Below, in pieces: positions 6,518 through 14,464 of a stretch of 32,258 nt of DNA (positions within the stretch are counted from its first letter, which is position 1; each line of letters begins with the position of its first letter). Where the stretch lies: positions 1-32,258 of the forward strand of contig JAGHIT010000096.1 in NCBI GenBank assembly GCA_017887095.1, read 5' to 3'. Made by a program: the position numbers and the translations under genes. The notes beneath the pieces are model-generated. The model was not told the origin of the DNA. It made no database searches and worked only from the letters and a program-made list of their open reading frames with translations. Source of the DNA: Clostridia bacterium (lineage in GTDB: Bacteria > Bacillota > Clostridia > Christensenellales > Borkfalkiaceae).

Positions 6518-7369
6518 ATGTATATCGCATACTATGCCGTCATGGCGGTCATCTGGGTCGTCATCATTGCCCTGTGTGTGCGCCGGCTTGCGGATATTGC
6601 GCGCGATCCGGCGCGCTACGAGGGCGCCGACGCGGAGACGGAAGCGGACACCGCGCCGAAGGGGCGCGGCGGGTTCCGTGCCGTAGCGTTTCTCGTGTGT
6701 GCGTTTGCGGTCGGCGCGGCACTGGGCGGCGCCGGGTACGGCATCTTGCTGCTGTTCACGCGCGGACGGACGCTGCTCTTCTTCGGCTCCTTCTATTGCG
6801 GGGTATTCGCCGTCTTTCTGGTGGCGCTCGTCCTGGTCGGGATCGTTCTTCCGCTGCATCTTTTTCCGCGGATCTCGCTGCAGGCGCTTCGCCGCGAGCT
6901 GGGCGCGTCGTCGCGGCGCGACGGCTGGAAACGCGGCATTCTGATGTTCCTCATCATTTTTGCGGTCGGGTTTCCCTTCTTCGCGCTGGGGAACGAAACT
7001 TATGCCTGTTTCGACGAGAACGGCATCAGCCGCTCCGGTTTTTTTGAGATCGGCGAGACGCATACCGCATATGAGGACGTCGAAGGCGTGCATATCTATA
7101 TCAGCCATAACAGCCGGGGCGAGGTGAACGTATTTTGCTATGAGGTGACGTTTTCGGACGGAAAGCGCGTGAACGTCAACTATCCCAATACGGGACGCGG
7201 CTATTTTGACGGGAAGATCCTGCAGCTGCACCGCTATCTCGAGGAAAGATCGACATGCGAAGCTGTCGTCGACGCGCTGAGCGAGACCGATCTTGCCTAT
7301 CTGGAGGGACTGCCCGCCGAGCGTCGGGAGATCGCCCGCGAGATATTTGCGGGGTTTGATGACCAATAA
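6518..7369 (+). CDS. Multi-pass membrane protein of unknown function
   Basis: I do not recognise this 283-residue protein. Four hydrophobic segments are visible: the N-terminal helix YYAVMAVIWVVIIALCV, then FRAVAFLVCAFAVGAALGGAGYGILLLF, FFGSFYCGVFAVFLVALVLVGIVLPL, and GILMFLIIFAVGFPFFALG near residue 150. The C-terminal 120 residues are soluble and beta-rich, and look like a bacterial PH-type or similar small beta domain (FFEIGETHTAYEDVEGVHIY, VTFSDGKRVNVNY). The last 40 residues are helical. ATG 6518 follows a strong GGAGAGGGGG ribosome binding site. It is followed 50 bp later by the tautomerase gene with no terminator between, so the two may be co-transcribed. Confidence 0.72.
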   Translation: MYIAYYAVMAVIWVVIIALCVRRLADIARDPARYEGADAETEADTAPKGRGGFRAVAFLVCAFAVGAALGGAGYGILLLFTRGRTLLFFGSFYCGVFAVFLVALVLVGIVLPLHLFPRISLQALRRELGASSRRDGWKRGILMFLIIFAVGFPFFALGNETYACFDENGISRSGFFEIGETHTAYEDVEGVHIYISHNSRGEVNVFCYEVTFSDGKRVNVNYPNTGRGYFDGKILQLHRYLEERSTCEAVVDALSETDLAYLEGLPAERREIAREIFAGFDDQ

Positions 7370-7419
7370 AAAAGAAAATTGAAAAATGCCGCGGGAAGGC
7401 CGCGGAAGGAGTACATGAT

Positions 7420-7758
7420 ATGCCATTTATCGATTGCAGAACAACGGAACGGCTGACGGACGCGCAAATGGACGCCGTCAAGGCAAAACTGGGCAGGGCG
7501 ATCGCCGTGCTGCACAAGCCCGAGAGCTACCTCATGGTCGGTTTTTCCGCTGAGACGCTGTATTTTGCGGGCAGGAAGCTGGAAAAGGGTGCATATGTCT
7601 CGGTCAGTCTGTTCGGGGCGGCGTCCTCCAAGGACTACGAGCGCATGACGGGCGAGATCTGCGACATCCTCGCAGCCGAAGCCGGGATTCCCGCGGACCG
7701 TGTGTATGTTACCTATCATCCCGTTTCCGATTGGGGATGGAACGGCACGAATTTTTAA
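7420..7758 (+). CDS. MIF-family tautomerase
   Basis: The 112-residue protein belongs to the macrophage migration inhibitory factor / D-dopachrome tautomerase group of the tautomerase superfamily. The catalytic base in this family is Pro at position 2, exposed after Met removal, and the sequence starts MPFIDCRTT. The C-terminus DWGWNGTNF is very close to the family's WGWNGSTF ending, and SYLMVGFS lies where the second conserved strand is expected. Expected activity is keto-enol tautomerisation of phenylpyruvate-like substrates by a trimer in the cytoplasm; the true substrate is unknown. ATG 7420 has GGAAGGA 9 nt upstream. The upstream stretch contains CCGCGG twice (7389-7394, 7400-7405), which can pair next to the ribosome binding site. 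Confidence 0.88.
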   Translation: MPFIDCRTTERLTDAQMDAVKAKLGRAIAVLHKPESYLMVGFSAETLYFAGRKLEKGAYVSVSLFGAASSKDYERMTGEICDILAAEAGIPADRVYVTYHPVSDWGWNGTNF

Positions 7759-7790
7759 AACGAGTGCAGCAGACCTGTGAATGGGCGAAA

Positions 7791-7828
7791 GCAAAGGCGT
7801 CGGCGCGTTTGTGCGCAGACGCCTTTGC
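7791..7828. terminator. Hairpin between convergent genes (probable bidirectional terminator)
   Basis: An 11-bp outer stem GCAAAGGCGTC (7791-7801) pairs with 7818-7828. An inner GCGC pair (7803-7806 with 7813-7816) lies inside it. There is no long T-run on either side, so termination strength is uncertain. Confidence 0.6.
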
Positions 7829-7837
7829 TGAATCCGG

Positions 7838-8884
7838 CTAAGCGTGTACTTTTTTCCGTGAGCGGCGCATCCCGGTTCTTTTTTCCTTGATCTCGCCTGT
7901 TTCTTTCAGCCAATCAACAGTGTCGGAGAGAGTTTCTTCCAAACTGCGCGGGTTATACCCGAGTTCTTGCGTCGCTTTTTCATGCGAATAGTTTCCGTTT
8001 TCCAAGATGACCTTCAGCGCATATGGCGAAAACAGCGGTTTTTGTTTTTTGCGTTTGGCAAGGGCAACTGCAAAAGGCGATGCCGCCATGGCCAGAAAAT
8101 GGGGTACGGTAATGACTCTTTTGCCGTGGGTGACGGAACGCAGTGTGTCGAGCATTTCCTTCAGGGAATGATATCCGCCCGATAGGATGTAACTTTCGCC
8201 GATCTTTCCGTGTTCGGCGGCGGCAAGGATGCCGTCCGCGACGTCGCGCACGTCGACGAAGTCATAGCCGCCTTTCACGCAGGCGGGGAGCTTTCCGTTT
8301 GCGTAGTTTTTGACAAATTGTACGAGGTGGTTGCCTTTTCCGCTGTAAGGACCTATGATGCCCGACGGCAGCACAACGACGGCGGGAAGACCTTCTTTGG
8401 CCAGGGCAAGGACTTCCTTTGCCGCCTGTGCCTTGCTTTTGGCGTATCCGCCTTCCACACGCCCGGGATCATAATCGTCGATCTCCGTCTTGATCATATT
8501 TTTGGGGAGATCGGGCATGGAATGGACGGAGCAGACATATACGATCCTGCTCACGCCGTACTCCTTTGCGAGCGCCATAACGTTGCGTGTGCCTTCCACG
8601 TTGACCTTCTCGGCAAGCGGAGAATGTTTGTCGGCGATCTCAACAACGCCCGCGCAATGCAGAAGTATTCCTTCGCAATCTTCGGGCAGGGTGAAGAAAT
8701 CGCGCATCGTCTCGGGCTGCGTCACGTCGCCGAAGAATACTTCCGCGCCCAGCTGCCGCACGAGAGTGGTGTCCTCGCCCCGCATGCACAGCGCGCGCAT
8801 CGCCTCGCCACGCTCCTTCAGCCGCATGCACAGCGCGCTGCCGACGTGTCCCGCCGCGCCTGTAATGAGATATACTTTTTTCAT
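7838..8884 (-). CDS. NAD(P)-dependent epimerase/dehydratase (extended SDR)
   Basis: The 348-residue protein is an extended short-chain dehydrogenase. The N-terminal Rossmann motif is TGAAGHVG (about 8-15). The catalytic YxxxK appears as YAKSK near residue 147, preceded by the active-site Ser/Thr region VYVCSVHS. Sequence style resembles the dihydroflavonol-4-reductase-like and 3-beta-HSD-like bacterial proteins (LPSGIIGPY, FVDVRDVADGIL). The C-terminus is unusually basic (EKRTGMRRSRKKVHA). The substrate cannot be told. Upstream GGGAGGTG is a strong ribosome binding site 8 nt before the ATG. The gene is divergent from a TetR-type regulator with overlapping promoters, so it is a likely target of that regulator. 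Confidence 0.85.
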   Translation of the reverse strand: MKKVYLITGAAGHVGSALCMRLKERGEAMRALCMRGEDTTLVRQLGAEVFFGDVTQPETMRDFFTLPEDCEGILLHCAGVVEIADKHSPLAEKVNVEGTRNVMALAKEYGVSRIVYVCSVHSMPDLPKNMIKTEIDDYDPGRVEGGYAKSKAQAAKEVLALAKEGLPAVVVLPSGIIGPYSGKGNHLVQFVKNYANGKLPACVKGGYDFVDVRDVADGILAAAEHGKIGESYILSGGYHSLKEMLDTLRSVTHGKRVITVPHFLAMAASPFAVALAKRKKQKPLFSPYALKVILENGNYSHEKATQELGYNPRSLEETLSDTVDWLKETGEIKEKRTGMRRSRKKVHA

Positions 8885-8901
8885 TGTTTTGCACCTCCCT
8901 G

Positions 8902-8957
8902 TTGCAAACGGAAGAGATCGGTGGTATAATTATGGCGTAAGGCCGAAGGCCGCGCAA
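8902..8957. promoter_or_regulatory. Overlapping divergent promoters (SDR gene / TetR gene)
   Basis: Plus strand: TTGCAA (8902-8907) and TATAAT (8925-8930), 17-bp spacer. Minus strand: TTGCGC (8952-8957) and CATAAT (8929-8934), 17-bp spacer. The two -10 boxes overlap in a near-symmetric TATAATTATG. Only one polymerase could bind at a time, so the two transcripts would compete. Confidence 0.6.
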
Positions 8958-9014
8958 CATCTCTTTTCGCATACACCGACCCATTCTTTTCATCTATAGT
9001 ATATCACAAAAGGG

Positions 9015-9029
9015 ACGGACGGTGTCCGT
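9015..9029. promoter_or_regulatory. Candidate operator of the TetR-type regulator
   Basis: The inverted repeat ACGGAC-GGT-GTCCGT lies between the divergent promoters and the regulator start. A further TGTCCG/CGGACA pair flanks 9025-9062 and TTCAA-TT-TTGAA lies at 9029-9040. A short palindrome beside a TetR gene is the usual arrangement, but binding is inferred. Confidence 0.45.
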
Positions 9030-9095
9030 TCAATTTTGAAACGCATGTCTGTTACCGGACACATTGTGTGAAATCGTTCCGAAGGAGACAATTCC

Positions 9096-9689
9096 ATGAA
9101 GATTGAAGACGGAGATTTTCGCGTCAGGCTGACCAGGAAGATGCTGATCGAGGCATTTTTACAGCTGCGCAGGCAAAAACCGCTCCGAAAGATCACGGTA
9201 AGCGAGCTGTGCTCCCTTGCGGGCGTGGGCAGGGGCACCTTCTATGCGCATTTTACCGACATCTACGACCTCAACGAAAAGCTGGAGGATAAGTTCCTTG
9301 CCGATTTCTCCGCCGCCTTGCGCGGCGCGCTGGAGGAAAAAGCGGGGCTGCAGTCCACGCGGCGCATCTGCCGCACCGTCTTTGCCCTGCTGGAGGAGAA
9401 CGAGCAGCTCTGTCAGCTCCTCCTTGCCGCGGACAACGCGGGCGGCGCGGCGCGCTTCGTCGAACTGGGCGGGCAGCTCTGCGCGGAGTACTATCGGACG
9501 GCGGTCGGGGACGTCCCGCCCAAGAAGCTCGCCGATTTTTACCTGTTTGTCTCTTCGGGGTGCATCTCATGCCTCAGGGCGCGGCTGCGCGCCGAGGAAC
9601 GCCCGCCCGTCGAGCAGTTCGCCGACGAGATGAGTGAGTTCATCAACAAGGGCGTACGCGCGCTGCTGCCTTCCCGTCCGTCTGTCTGA
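9096..9689 (+). CDS. TetR/AcrR-family transcriptional regulator
   Basis: The 197-residue protein has the TetR N-terminal DNA-binding domain. A helix MLIEAFLQLRRQKPLRKITV leads into the helix-turn-helix SELCSLAGVGRGTFYAHF (about 36-53), with the conserved Thr-Phe-Tyr-x-His-Phe motif at the end of the recognition helix. The remaining 140 residues are the helical ligand and dimerisation domain, C-terminal TetR_C_7-like in style (members with RRxxKPLxKITV N-termini are common in Clostridia). It contains three Cys between about 125 and 167, but no obvious metal site. ATG 9096 follows CGAAGGAGAC. It probably regulates the divergent SDR gene and itself; the inducer is unknown. Confidence 0.88.
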   Translation: MKIEDGDFRVRLTRKMLIEAFLQLRRQKPLRKITVSELCSLAGVGRGTFYAHFTDIYDLNEKLEDKFLADFSAALRGALEEKAGLQSTRRICRTVFALLEENEQLCQLLLAADNAGGAARFVELGGQLCAEYYRTAVGDVPPKKLADFYLFVSSGCISCLRARLRAEERPPVEQFADEMSEFINKGVRALLPSRPSV

Positions 9690-9758
9690 AGGGGGATTGC
9701 GTCCGTCGGGGGAGGGTAGGCTTTGTGGCGCTCTGCCGGAAAAGGCGTTGCGATTGAC

Positions 9759-9787
9759 TTGCTTTTTTCGGAAAAATATGGTATACT
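9759..9787 (+). promoter_or_regulatory. Sigma-A promoter for the flavodiiron-rubredoxin operon
   Basis: TTGCTT (9759-9764) and TATACT (9782-9787) have a 17-bp spacer. The predicted transcript start near 9794 excludes the upstream in-frame start at 9723. Confidence 0.65.
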
Positions 9788-9818
9788 GTCCGCGAAAATG
9801 CATTCGGAGTCTTTTTTC

Positions 9819-11018
9819 ATGCAAAATTGTATTTCCATTACCGAAGATCTCGTCTATCTCGGCGGCAACGACAGGAGGATCGCTCTGTTTGAGAGCGCTT
9901 TCCCCGTCCCCCGCGGCGTTTCATATAATTCTTATCTCTTAAGGGACGAAAAGACTGTTCTTTTTGATACCGTGGATGAGGCGGTCGGAGATCTCTTCTT
10001 TGAAAACCTTTCCCATGCGTTAGGCGGCAGGGCGCTCGACTACGTCGTCGTCCATCACATGGAACCCGACCATTCGGCGACGCTGCAGCGAGTGCTGGAG
10101 CGTTATCCCGCCGTCATCGTCGTCACGACGCAGAAGGCCGCGGCGATGATGAAGAACTACTTCGGCTTTTCGGGTAACGTCAGGCTCGTCAAGGAGGGGG
10201 ACACGCTCCCCGTCGGCGCGCATACGCTGCAATTTGTCCTCGCGCCTATGGTGCATTGGCCCGAAGTCATGATGACGTATGTCAAAGAGGGCGGGATTTT
10301 GTTCTCCGCCGACGCATTCGGCACCTTCGGGGCGCTGCACGGGAGCATCTTCGCGGATGAATGCGATTTTGAGCACGATTATCTGGACGATGCGCGCAGG
10401 TATTACGTCAACATCGTCGGCAAGTACGGCGTGCAGGTGCAGAACGTCTTAAAGAAGGCGGCGGGACTGGAGATCTCCCTTGTCTGTCCGCTGCACGGTC
10501 CCGTCTGGCGCAGGGATTTTGGGTGGTACCTCGGAAAATACCTGACCTGGAGCAGCTATCAGCCCGAGGAAAAGGGCGTCGCCGTGTTCTATGCGTCGGT
10601 GTACGGCCACACGCAGAATGCCGCGGAGATCGTCGCCTCCGCCATCGCGCAGGAGGGCGTCAAGGTCAGAACGTACGACGTCTCCGTCACCCATATCAGC
10701 GAGCTCGTGAGCGAGGCGTTCCGCTTCTCGCACGCGGTGTTCGCTTCGACGACGTACAACAACGGTATATTTATCAGCATGGAGCAGCTGCTTGCCGATC
10801 TCAAAGAACACGCCTGGCAGAACCGTGCGTACGCGATCGTCGAGAACGGGTCGTGGGCGCCGCAGGCGGGCGCGCTGATGGAAGCGGAACTTTCCGCAAT
10901 GAAAAACATGCGCCGCATCGGCGAAAAGGCGACGGTGCTCTCCGCCGTCAATGAACAAAGCCGCGAGGCGCTTGTCTCCCTCGGTAAACTGGTTGCCGGG
11001 GACGTAAAACAAAACTGA
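9819..11018 (+). CDS. fprA: Flavodiiron protein (A-type flavoprotein)
   Basis: The 399-residue protein reduces oxygen to water (and in some members nitric oxide to nitrous oxide) with electrons from rubredoxin. The N-terminal metallo-beta-lactamase-like domain (about 1-250) carries the di-iron ligands His80-x-Glu82-x-Asp84-His85 (HHMEPDH), His146 (MVHWPE), Asp165 (SADAFGTFG) and His226 (LHGPVW). The C-terminal flavodoxin domain (about 253-399) starts with [16 protein letters not shown] and contains STTYNNGIF and NGSWAPQAG loops that hold FMN. The N-terminal [14 protein letters not shown] and [13 protein letters not shown] are typical of clostridial FprA. ATG 9819 has CGGAG 9 nt upstream and gives the family N-terminus. 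ATG 9798 has no ribosome binding site. The rubredoxin gene follows 31 bp downstream. Confidence 0.95.
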   Translation: MQNCISITEDLVYLGGNDRRIALFESAFPVPRGVSYNSYLLRDEKTVLFDTVDEAVGDLFFENLSHALGGRALDYVVVHHMEPDHSATLQRVLERYPAVIVVTTQKAAAMMKNYFGFSGNVRLVKEGDTLPVGAHTLQFVLAPMVHWPEVMMTYVKEGGILFSADAFGTFGALHGSIFADECDFEHDYLDDARRYYVNIVGKYGVQVQNVLKKAAGLEISLVCPLHGPVWRRDFGWYLGKYLTWSSYQPEEKGVAVFYASVYGHTQNAAEIVASAIAQEGVKVRTYDVSVTHISELVSEAFRFSHAVFASTTYNNGIFISMEQLLADLKEHAWQNRAYAIVENGSWAPQAGALMEAELSAMKNMRRIGEKATVLSAVNEQSREALVSLGKLVAGDVKQN

Positions 11019-11049
11019 CGCCGTCAAGGCGAAAAACGGAGGTTATTGT

Positions 11050-11211
11050 ATGGCAAAGTATGTATGTACCGTCTGCGGTTACGAGTACGACGAAGCGGCG
11101 GGCGATCCCGATAACGGCATCGCACCCGGCACCAAGTGGGAGGACGTCCCCGATGATTTCACCTGCCCGCTCTGCGGCGTAGGCAAGGAAGATTTCGAGA
11201 AACAGGACTGA
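11050..11211 (+). CDS. Rubredoxin (53 aa)
   Basis: This small gene encodes a complete rubredoxin, a cytoplasmic one-electron carrier with a single Fe(Cys)4 centre. Ligands are Cys6-x-x-Cys9-Gly (VCTVCGYEY) and Cys39-x-x-Cys42-Gly (TCPLCGVGK). The conserved middle [19 protein letters not shown] is present, and the length is exactly that of clostridial rubredoxins. It starts with ATG 11050 after a CGGAGG ribosome binding site (11037-11042, 7 nt spacing) and stops at TGA 11209-11211. It shares the transcript of the flavodiiron protein, its direct electron acceptor, and can also feed the rubrerythrin at 1001-1528. Confidence 0.96.
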   Translation: MAKYVCTVCGYEYDEAAGDPDNGIAPGTKWEDVPDDFTCPLCGVGKEDFEKQD

Positions 11212-11217
11212 ACTTGT

Positions 11218-11258
11218 GCAAGACCTCCGCGTATTTTGCGGAGGTCTTGCGTTTGTTT
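11218..11258 (+). terminator. Intrinsic terminator after rubredoxin
   Basis: A 13-bp stem GCAAGACCTCCGC (11218-11230) pairs with 11238-11250 around a 7-nt loop and is followed by GTTTGTTT. Confidence 0.88.
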
Positions 11259-11384
11259 GGCGATCAACGCGTAAAATTTTGTGCGCGGGTGATTGAATGC
11301 GCCCGCTTTGTGTGATAAATAGATACAGTGGCAGGTTTGTCCCTTCGGAGAGACCGTCAAACACCCCCTATGGAGGTAATACTT

Positions 11385-13706
11385 ATGGAAAAACGAGTTA
11401 AAATCTTGTCCGTTATCCCCATGCGGACTCAGGTCGTCTTCCCCGATACGACAGTCGCGTTCGATGTGGGACGCGGCGTCTCGCTTGCTGCCGTTGAGCG
11501 TGCAAGCGCTAATGATAAATATGTCTTTGTCACCCGCCAGGCCGATCCCGATAAAGAGTTCCCGGAAGGTGAGGATCTCGCGCTTGTCGGCACGGTGTGC
11601 GTCATTCGTCAGGCAACAAAACTCCCCGGGGACAGGATGCGCGTATTTGTGGCGGGCGAGTACCGCGCCGCTGCGCGTACTTTCCGCATGGAGGACGGCT
11701 ACATTTACGCCGTCACAGAGGAACTGTTCTCTATCCACGGCGATCCGTCGCTCGAAGAGGCGTATTTCCGTACGGCAAAGGAAATGGTGAAGGATATCGT
11801 TTCCGGCGAAGCGCGCAATGCCAAGGAACTGGACAGCGCCTTGACCGGCGTCACCGATCCCGATGCCTATGTCAATATCTGCACGCACTATCTGCGTCTG
11901 AAGGATACTGTTAAGCAGGAGATCCTCGAGGAGACGACGCTTACAAGACGACTCAGATTGTTCGAGCAGTGTCTGAACACTGAGCTGGAGATCGGGCGCC
12001 TGGAGCGTAAGATCGCGCAGGACGTCCGCCGCAATATCGATAAATCGCAGAAGGAGTATTATTTGCGCGAGCAGATCAAGGCGATCCATGCGGAACTCGG
12101 TGACGACGTCGAGGAAAATGCTCGTCTGCGCGAAAAGATCCTTGCAAAGCACCTGCCCAAGGCCGTGGAAGAAAAAGCGCTCGTCGAGCTTGCCCGCATG
12201 GACAAGATGCCGCCTTCCTCGCCCGAATACACCGTGCTCCGCAACTATGCCGACTGGCTGATCGATCTTCCCTGGACGGAGGAGACCAAAGACACGGAAA
12301 AGCTATCCGACGTCGAGAAGGTGCTCAATGCCGATCATTTCGGACTGGAAAAGATCAAGGAGCGCGTTGTTGAGTACCTTGCCGTTCTCAAGCTGACGGG
12401 GGAGTTAAAGGCGCCCATCCTGTGCCTTGTCGGTCCTCCCGGCGTTGGCAAGACGAGCGTTGCGCAGTCCATTGCGCGGGCACTGGGCAGAAAGTTCGTC
12501 CGCATGAGTCTGGGCGGTCTGAAGGACGAGGCGGAGATCCGCGGTCATCGGCGCACCTATATCGGCGCGATCCCCGGACGCATCATTTACGAGATGAAAA
12601 ATGCAGGTTCGATCAACCCTGTCTTCCTTCTCGATGAGGTGGACAAGATCTCCTCCGATCTGAGAGGAGATCCCTCGAGCGCTCTTTTGGAGGTGCTCGA
12701 TCCCGAGCAAAATTCCACCTTCCGCGATCGCTATCTTGAGGTAGAGTACGATCTCTCCAAGGTCATGTTTATTGCCACGGCGAACACGCTGGACACCATT
12801 CCCGGTCCTCTGCGTGACCGAATGGAGATCATCGAACTTTCCGGCTACACGCCCGAGGAAAAGGAGGAGATCGCCAAGCGTTACCTCGTTCCCAAAAAGT
12901 GCAAAGAGAACGGGCTGACCGAGGAGAACCTGCGTTTCACGGACGGCGCGCTCGCGGCGATCATTGACGGATACACGATGGAGGCGGGCGTGCGAACGCT
13001 GGAGCGCACCATCGGCACGGTCTGCCGCAAGGCAGCGGTGCGTATCGCCAAGGGCGAGGAGAGCAGGATTATCGTCAACAAGCACAATCTGGAGAGTTTT
13101 TTGGGAGGCAAGCGCTTCTTCCGTGACGAGGACATGCGCGAAAAGGATGAAGTCGGCGCGGCGACGGGGCTTGCCTGGACGGCGGTCGGCGGCATGCCGC
13201 TCACGATCGAGGTTTCCGCGATGCAGGGCAAGGGGGATATCCTCCTCACGGGCAAGCTGGGCGACGTCATGAAAGAATCCGCCCGCGCCGCGATCAGCTA
13301 TATCCGCGCCCATGCAGACAAGTACGGTATCTCTGACGAGGCATTTGAACATCGCGACATTCACATTCATGTACCCGAGGGCGCAACGCCTAAGGACGGA
13401 CCTTCTGCGGGCATCACGATGGCGACGGCGATCCTGTCCGCGTTCACCGGGCAGCCCGTCCGCCGCGACGTCGCGATGACGGGAGAGATTACGCTGCGCG
13501 GTAAGGTGCTGCCCATCGGCGGGCTCAAGGAAAAGGCGATGGCAGCAAGCCGCATCGGCATCCGCGACGTCATCATTCCCGAGGACAACAAAAAGGATGT
13601 GGAGGAAATCCCCGAAAACGTCCGCAAGAATATCAACTTTATCTGCGTGAGCGACGTCGATCAGGTGTTCCGCACCGCAGTTACGGGGCTTACCTATGCA
13701 AGTTAA
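11385..13706 (+). CDS. lon: ATP-dependent Lon protease (LonA type)
   Basis: The 773-residue protein is a full LonA. It has an N-terminal substrate-recognition (LAN) domain with [20 protein letters not shown] and the coiled region around residues 190-250. The AAA+ module follows with Walker A GPPGVGKT (350-357) and Walker [11 protein letters not shown]. The C-terminal Ser-Lys protease domain has catalytic Ser674 in DGPSAG and Lys717 in GGLKEK; the 43-residue spacing equals that of E. coli Ser679/Lys722. It degrades misfolded and regulatory proteins in the cytoplasm. ATG 11385 has TGGAGG 8 nt upstream; the in-frame start at 11328 has none. A weak promoter (TTGAAT 11293-11298, ATAAAT 11315-11320) is possible. 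I see no CIRCE or CtsR-like site. The stop overlaps the engB start by 11 bp. Confidence 0.96.
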   Translation: MEKRVKILSVIPMRTQVVFPDTTVAFDVGRGVSLAAVERASANDKYVFVTRQADPDKEFPEGEDLALVGTVCVIRQATKLPGDRMRVFVAGEYRAAARTFRMEDGYIYAVTEELFSIHGDPSLEEAYFRTAKEMVKDIVSGEARNAKELDSALTGVTDPDAYVNICTHYLRLKDTVKQEILEETTLTRRLRLFEQCLNTELEIGRLERKIAQDVRRNIDKSQKEYYLREQIKAIHAELGDDVEENARLREKILAKHLPKAVEEKALVELARMDKMPPSSPEYTVLRNYADWLIDLPWTEETKDTEKLSDVEKVLNADHFGLEKIKERVVEYLAVLKLTGELKAPILCLVGPPGVGKTSVAQSIARALGRKFVRMSLGGLKDEAEIRGHRRTYIGAIPGRIIYEMKNAGSINPVFLLDEVDKISSDLRGDPSSALLEVLDPEQNSTFRDRYLEVEYDLSKVMFIATANTLDTIPGPLRDRMEIIELSGYTPEEKEEIAKRYLVPKKCKENGLTEENLRFTDGALAAIIDGYTMEAGVRTLERTIGTVCRKAAVRIAKGEESRIIVNKHNLESFLGGKRFFRDEDMREKDEVGAATGLAWTAVGGMPLTIEVSAMQGKGDILLTGKLGDVMKESARAAISYIRAHADKYGISDEAFEHRDIHIHVPEGATPKDGPSAGITMATAILSAFTGQPVRRDVAMTGEITLRGKVLPIGGLKEKAMAASRIGIRDVIIPEDNKKDVEEIPENVRKNINFICVSDVDQVFRTAVTGLTYAS

Positions 13707-14313
13707 AAATGCGACATTTCTGACGAGTGCCGCGCGGGAAGATCAGTTCCTGCGCCCTCAAAAACCGATGATCGCGGTGTGCGGCAAGTCCAACGCGGGC
13801 AAGAGCACGCTCATCAACATGCTTGCGGGGCGCAAACAGCTCGCCAAGACGAGCGCATCCCCCGGGCGCACCCGTCTCGTCAACTACTTCGATTTCGGCG
13901 AGTTCTGGCTTGCCGACCTCCCCGGCTACGGCTATGCCGCCGTCTCCAAGGCAGAACAGGCAAAGTGGGCAAAGACGCTGGACGCCTTCTTTGCAAGAAA
14001 GGAGGATGTCGCGCATGTCTTTCTTTTATCGGATATCCGCCGCGATCCCTCGGTGGACGATATGCAGATGGTCTCTTTTCTTGTCTACCACGCCGTGCCG
14101 TTTACGATTGTTGCGACCAAGAGCGACAAGCTCTCTCGTATGAAGGTCAGAGAGCGCACGCGCGCCGTAGCGAACGCCTTCGGATTGGGCGCGGACAACG
14201 TCATCGCCGTCTCGGGCGTCTCGGGCGACGGGAAGGACGCGCTTCTTGCGAAAATTGCGCAGGTCGTCTCGGTGCGCCGTGACGGTTCCGCGGAGAGTGC
14301 GGATGCGGAATAA
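13696..14313 (+). CDS. engB: Ribosome-biogenesis GTPase EngB (YsxC/YihA)
   Basis: The 205-residue protein is a TRAFAC-class GTPase needed for assembly of the 50S subunit. G-motifs are visible: G1 GKSNAGKST (30-38), G2 around SASPGRTRLVNYF, G3 DLPGYG (74-79), G4 TKSD (141-144; usually TKAD in the family, a conservative change) and G5 near VSGVSGDG. The opening [14 protein letters not shown] matches the family. It overlaps the lon stop (ATG 13696 lies within the lon reading frame; lon ends at 13706), so translation is coupled. The lon-engB order is common in Bacillota, which supports the call. The C-terminal tail past residue 195 (DGSAESADAE) is acidic and probably disordered. Confidence 0.95.
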   Translation: MQVKNATFLTSAAREDQFLRPQKPMIAVCGKSNAGKSTLINMLAGRKQLAKTSASPGRTRLVNYFDFGEFWLADLPGYGYAAVSKAEQAKWAKTLDAFFARKEDVAHVFLLSDIRRDPSVDDMQMVSFLVYHAVPFTIVATKSDKLSRMKVRERTRAVANAFGLGADNVIAVSGVSGDGKDALLAKIAQVVSVRRDGSAESADAE

Positions 14314-14341
14314 GAGGAGGAGCGGAAGAAACAGCAGTATT

Positions 14342-14375
14342 TACGGCGGCGCGTAATCGCCGCCGTATAATATTT
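14342..14375 (+). terminator. Probable terminator after engB
   Basis: A 10-bp stem (14342-14351 with 14358-14367) has a CGTAAT loop, followed by TAATATTT. The T-run is weak. Confidence 0.6.
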
Positions 14376-14377
14376 GC

Positions 14378-14407
14378 TTGACACCCGCGCCGCGCTTGCG
14401 GTATAAT
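14378..14407 (+). promoter_or_regulatory. Sigma-A promoter for the Ig-like/thioredoxin lipoprotein
   Basis: Perfect TTGACA (14378-14383) and TATAAT (14402-14407) with an 18-bp spacer. The longest reading frame would begin inside this -35 box, so it cannot be the true start. Confidence 0.82.
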
Positions 14408-14464
14408 CAATGTATTCACAATGAGGACGATGACGTCGCGTTGTGCGCTGCGGAGGATACGATA

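Noticed and set aside
9723-9818. Upstream starts for the flavodiiron gene (9723, 9798)
   Set aside because: 9723 lies before the promoter. 9798 has no ribosome binding site and adds residues absent from the family N-terminus.
11079-12152. 357-codon minus-strand open frame over rubredoxin and the start of lon
   Set aside because: It crosses two certain plus-strand genes and a terminator, and no family features are seen.
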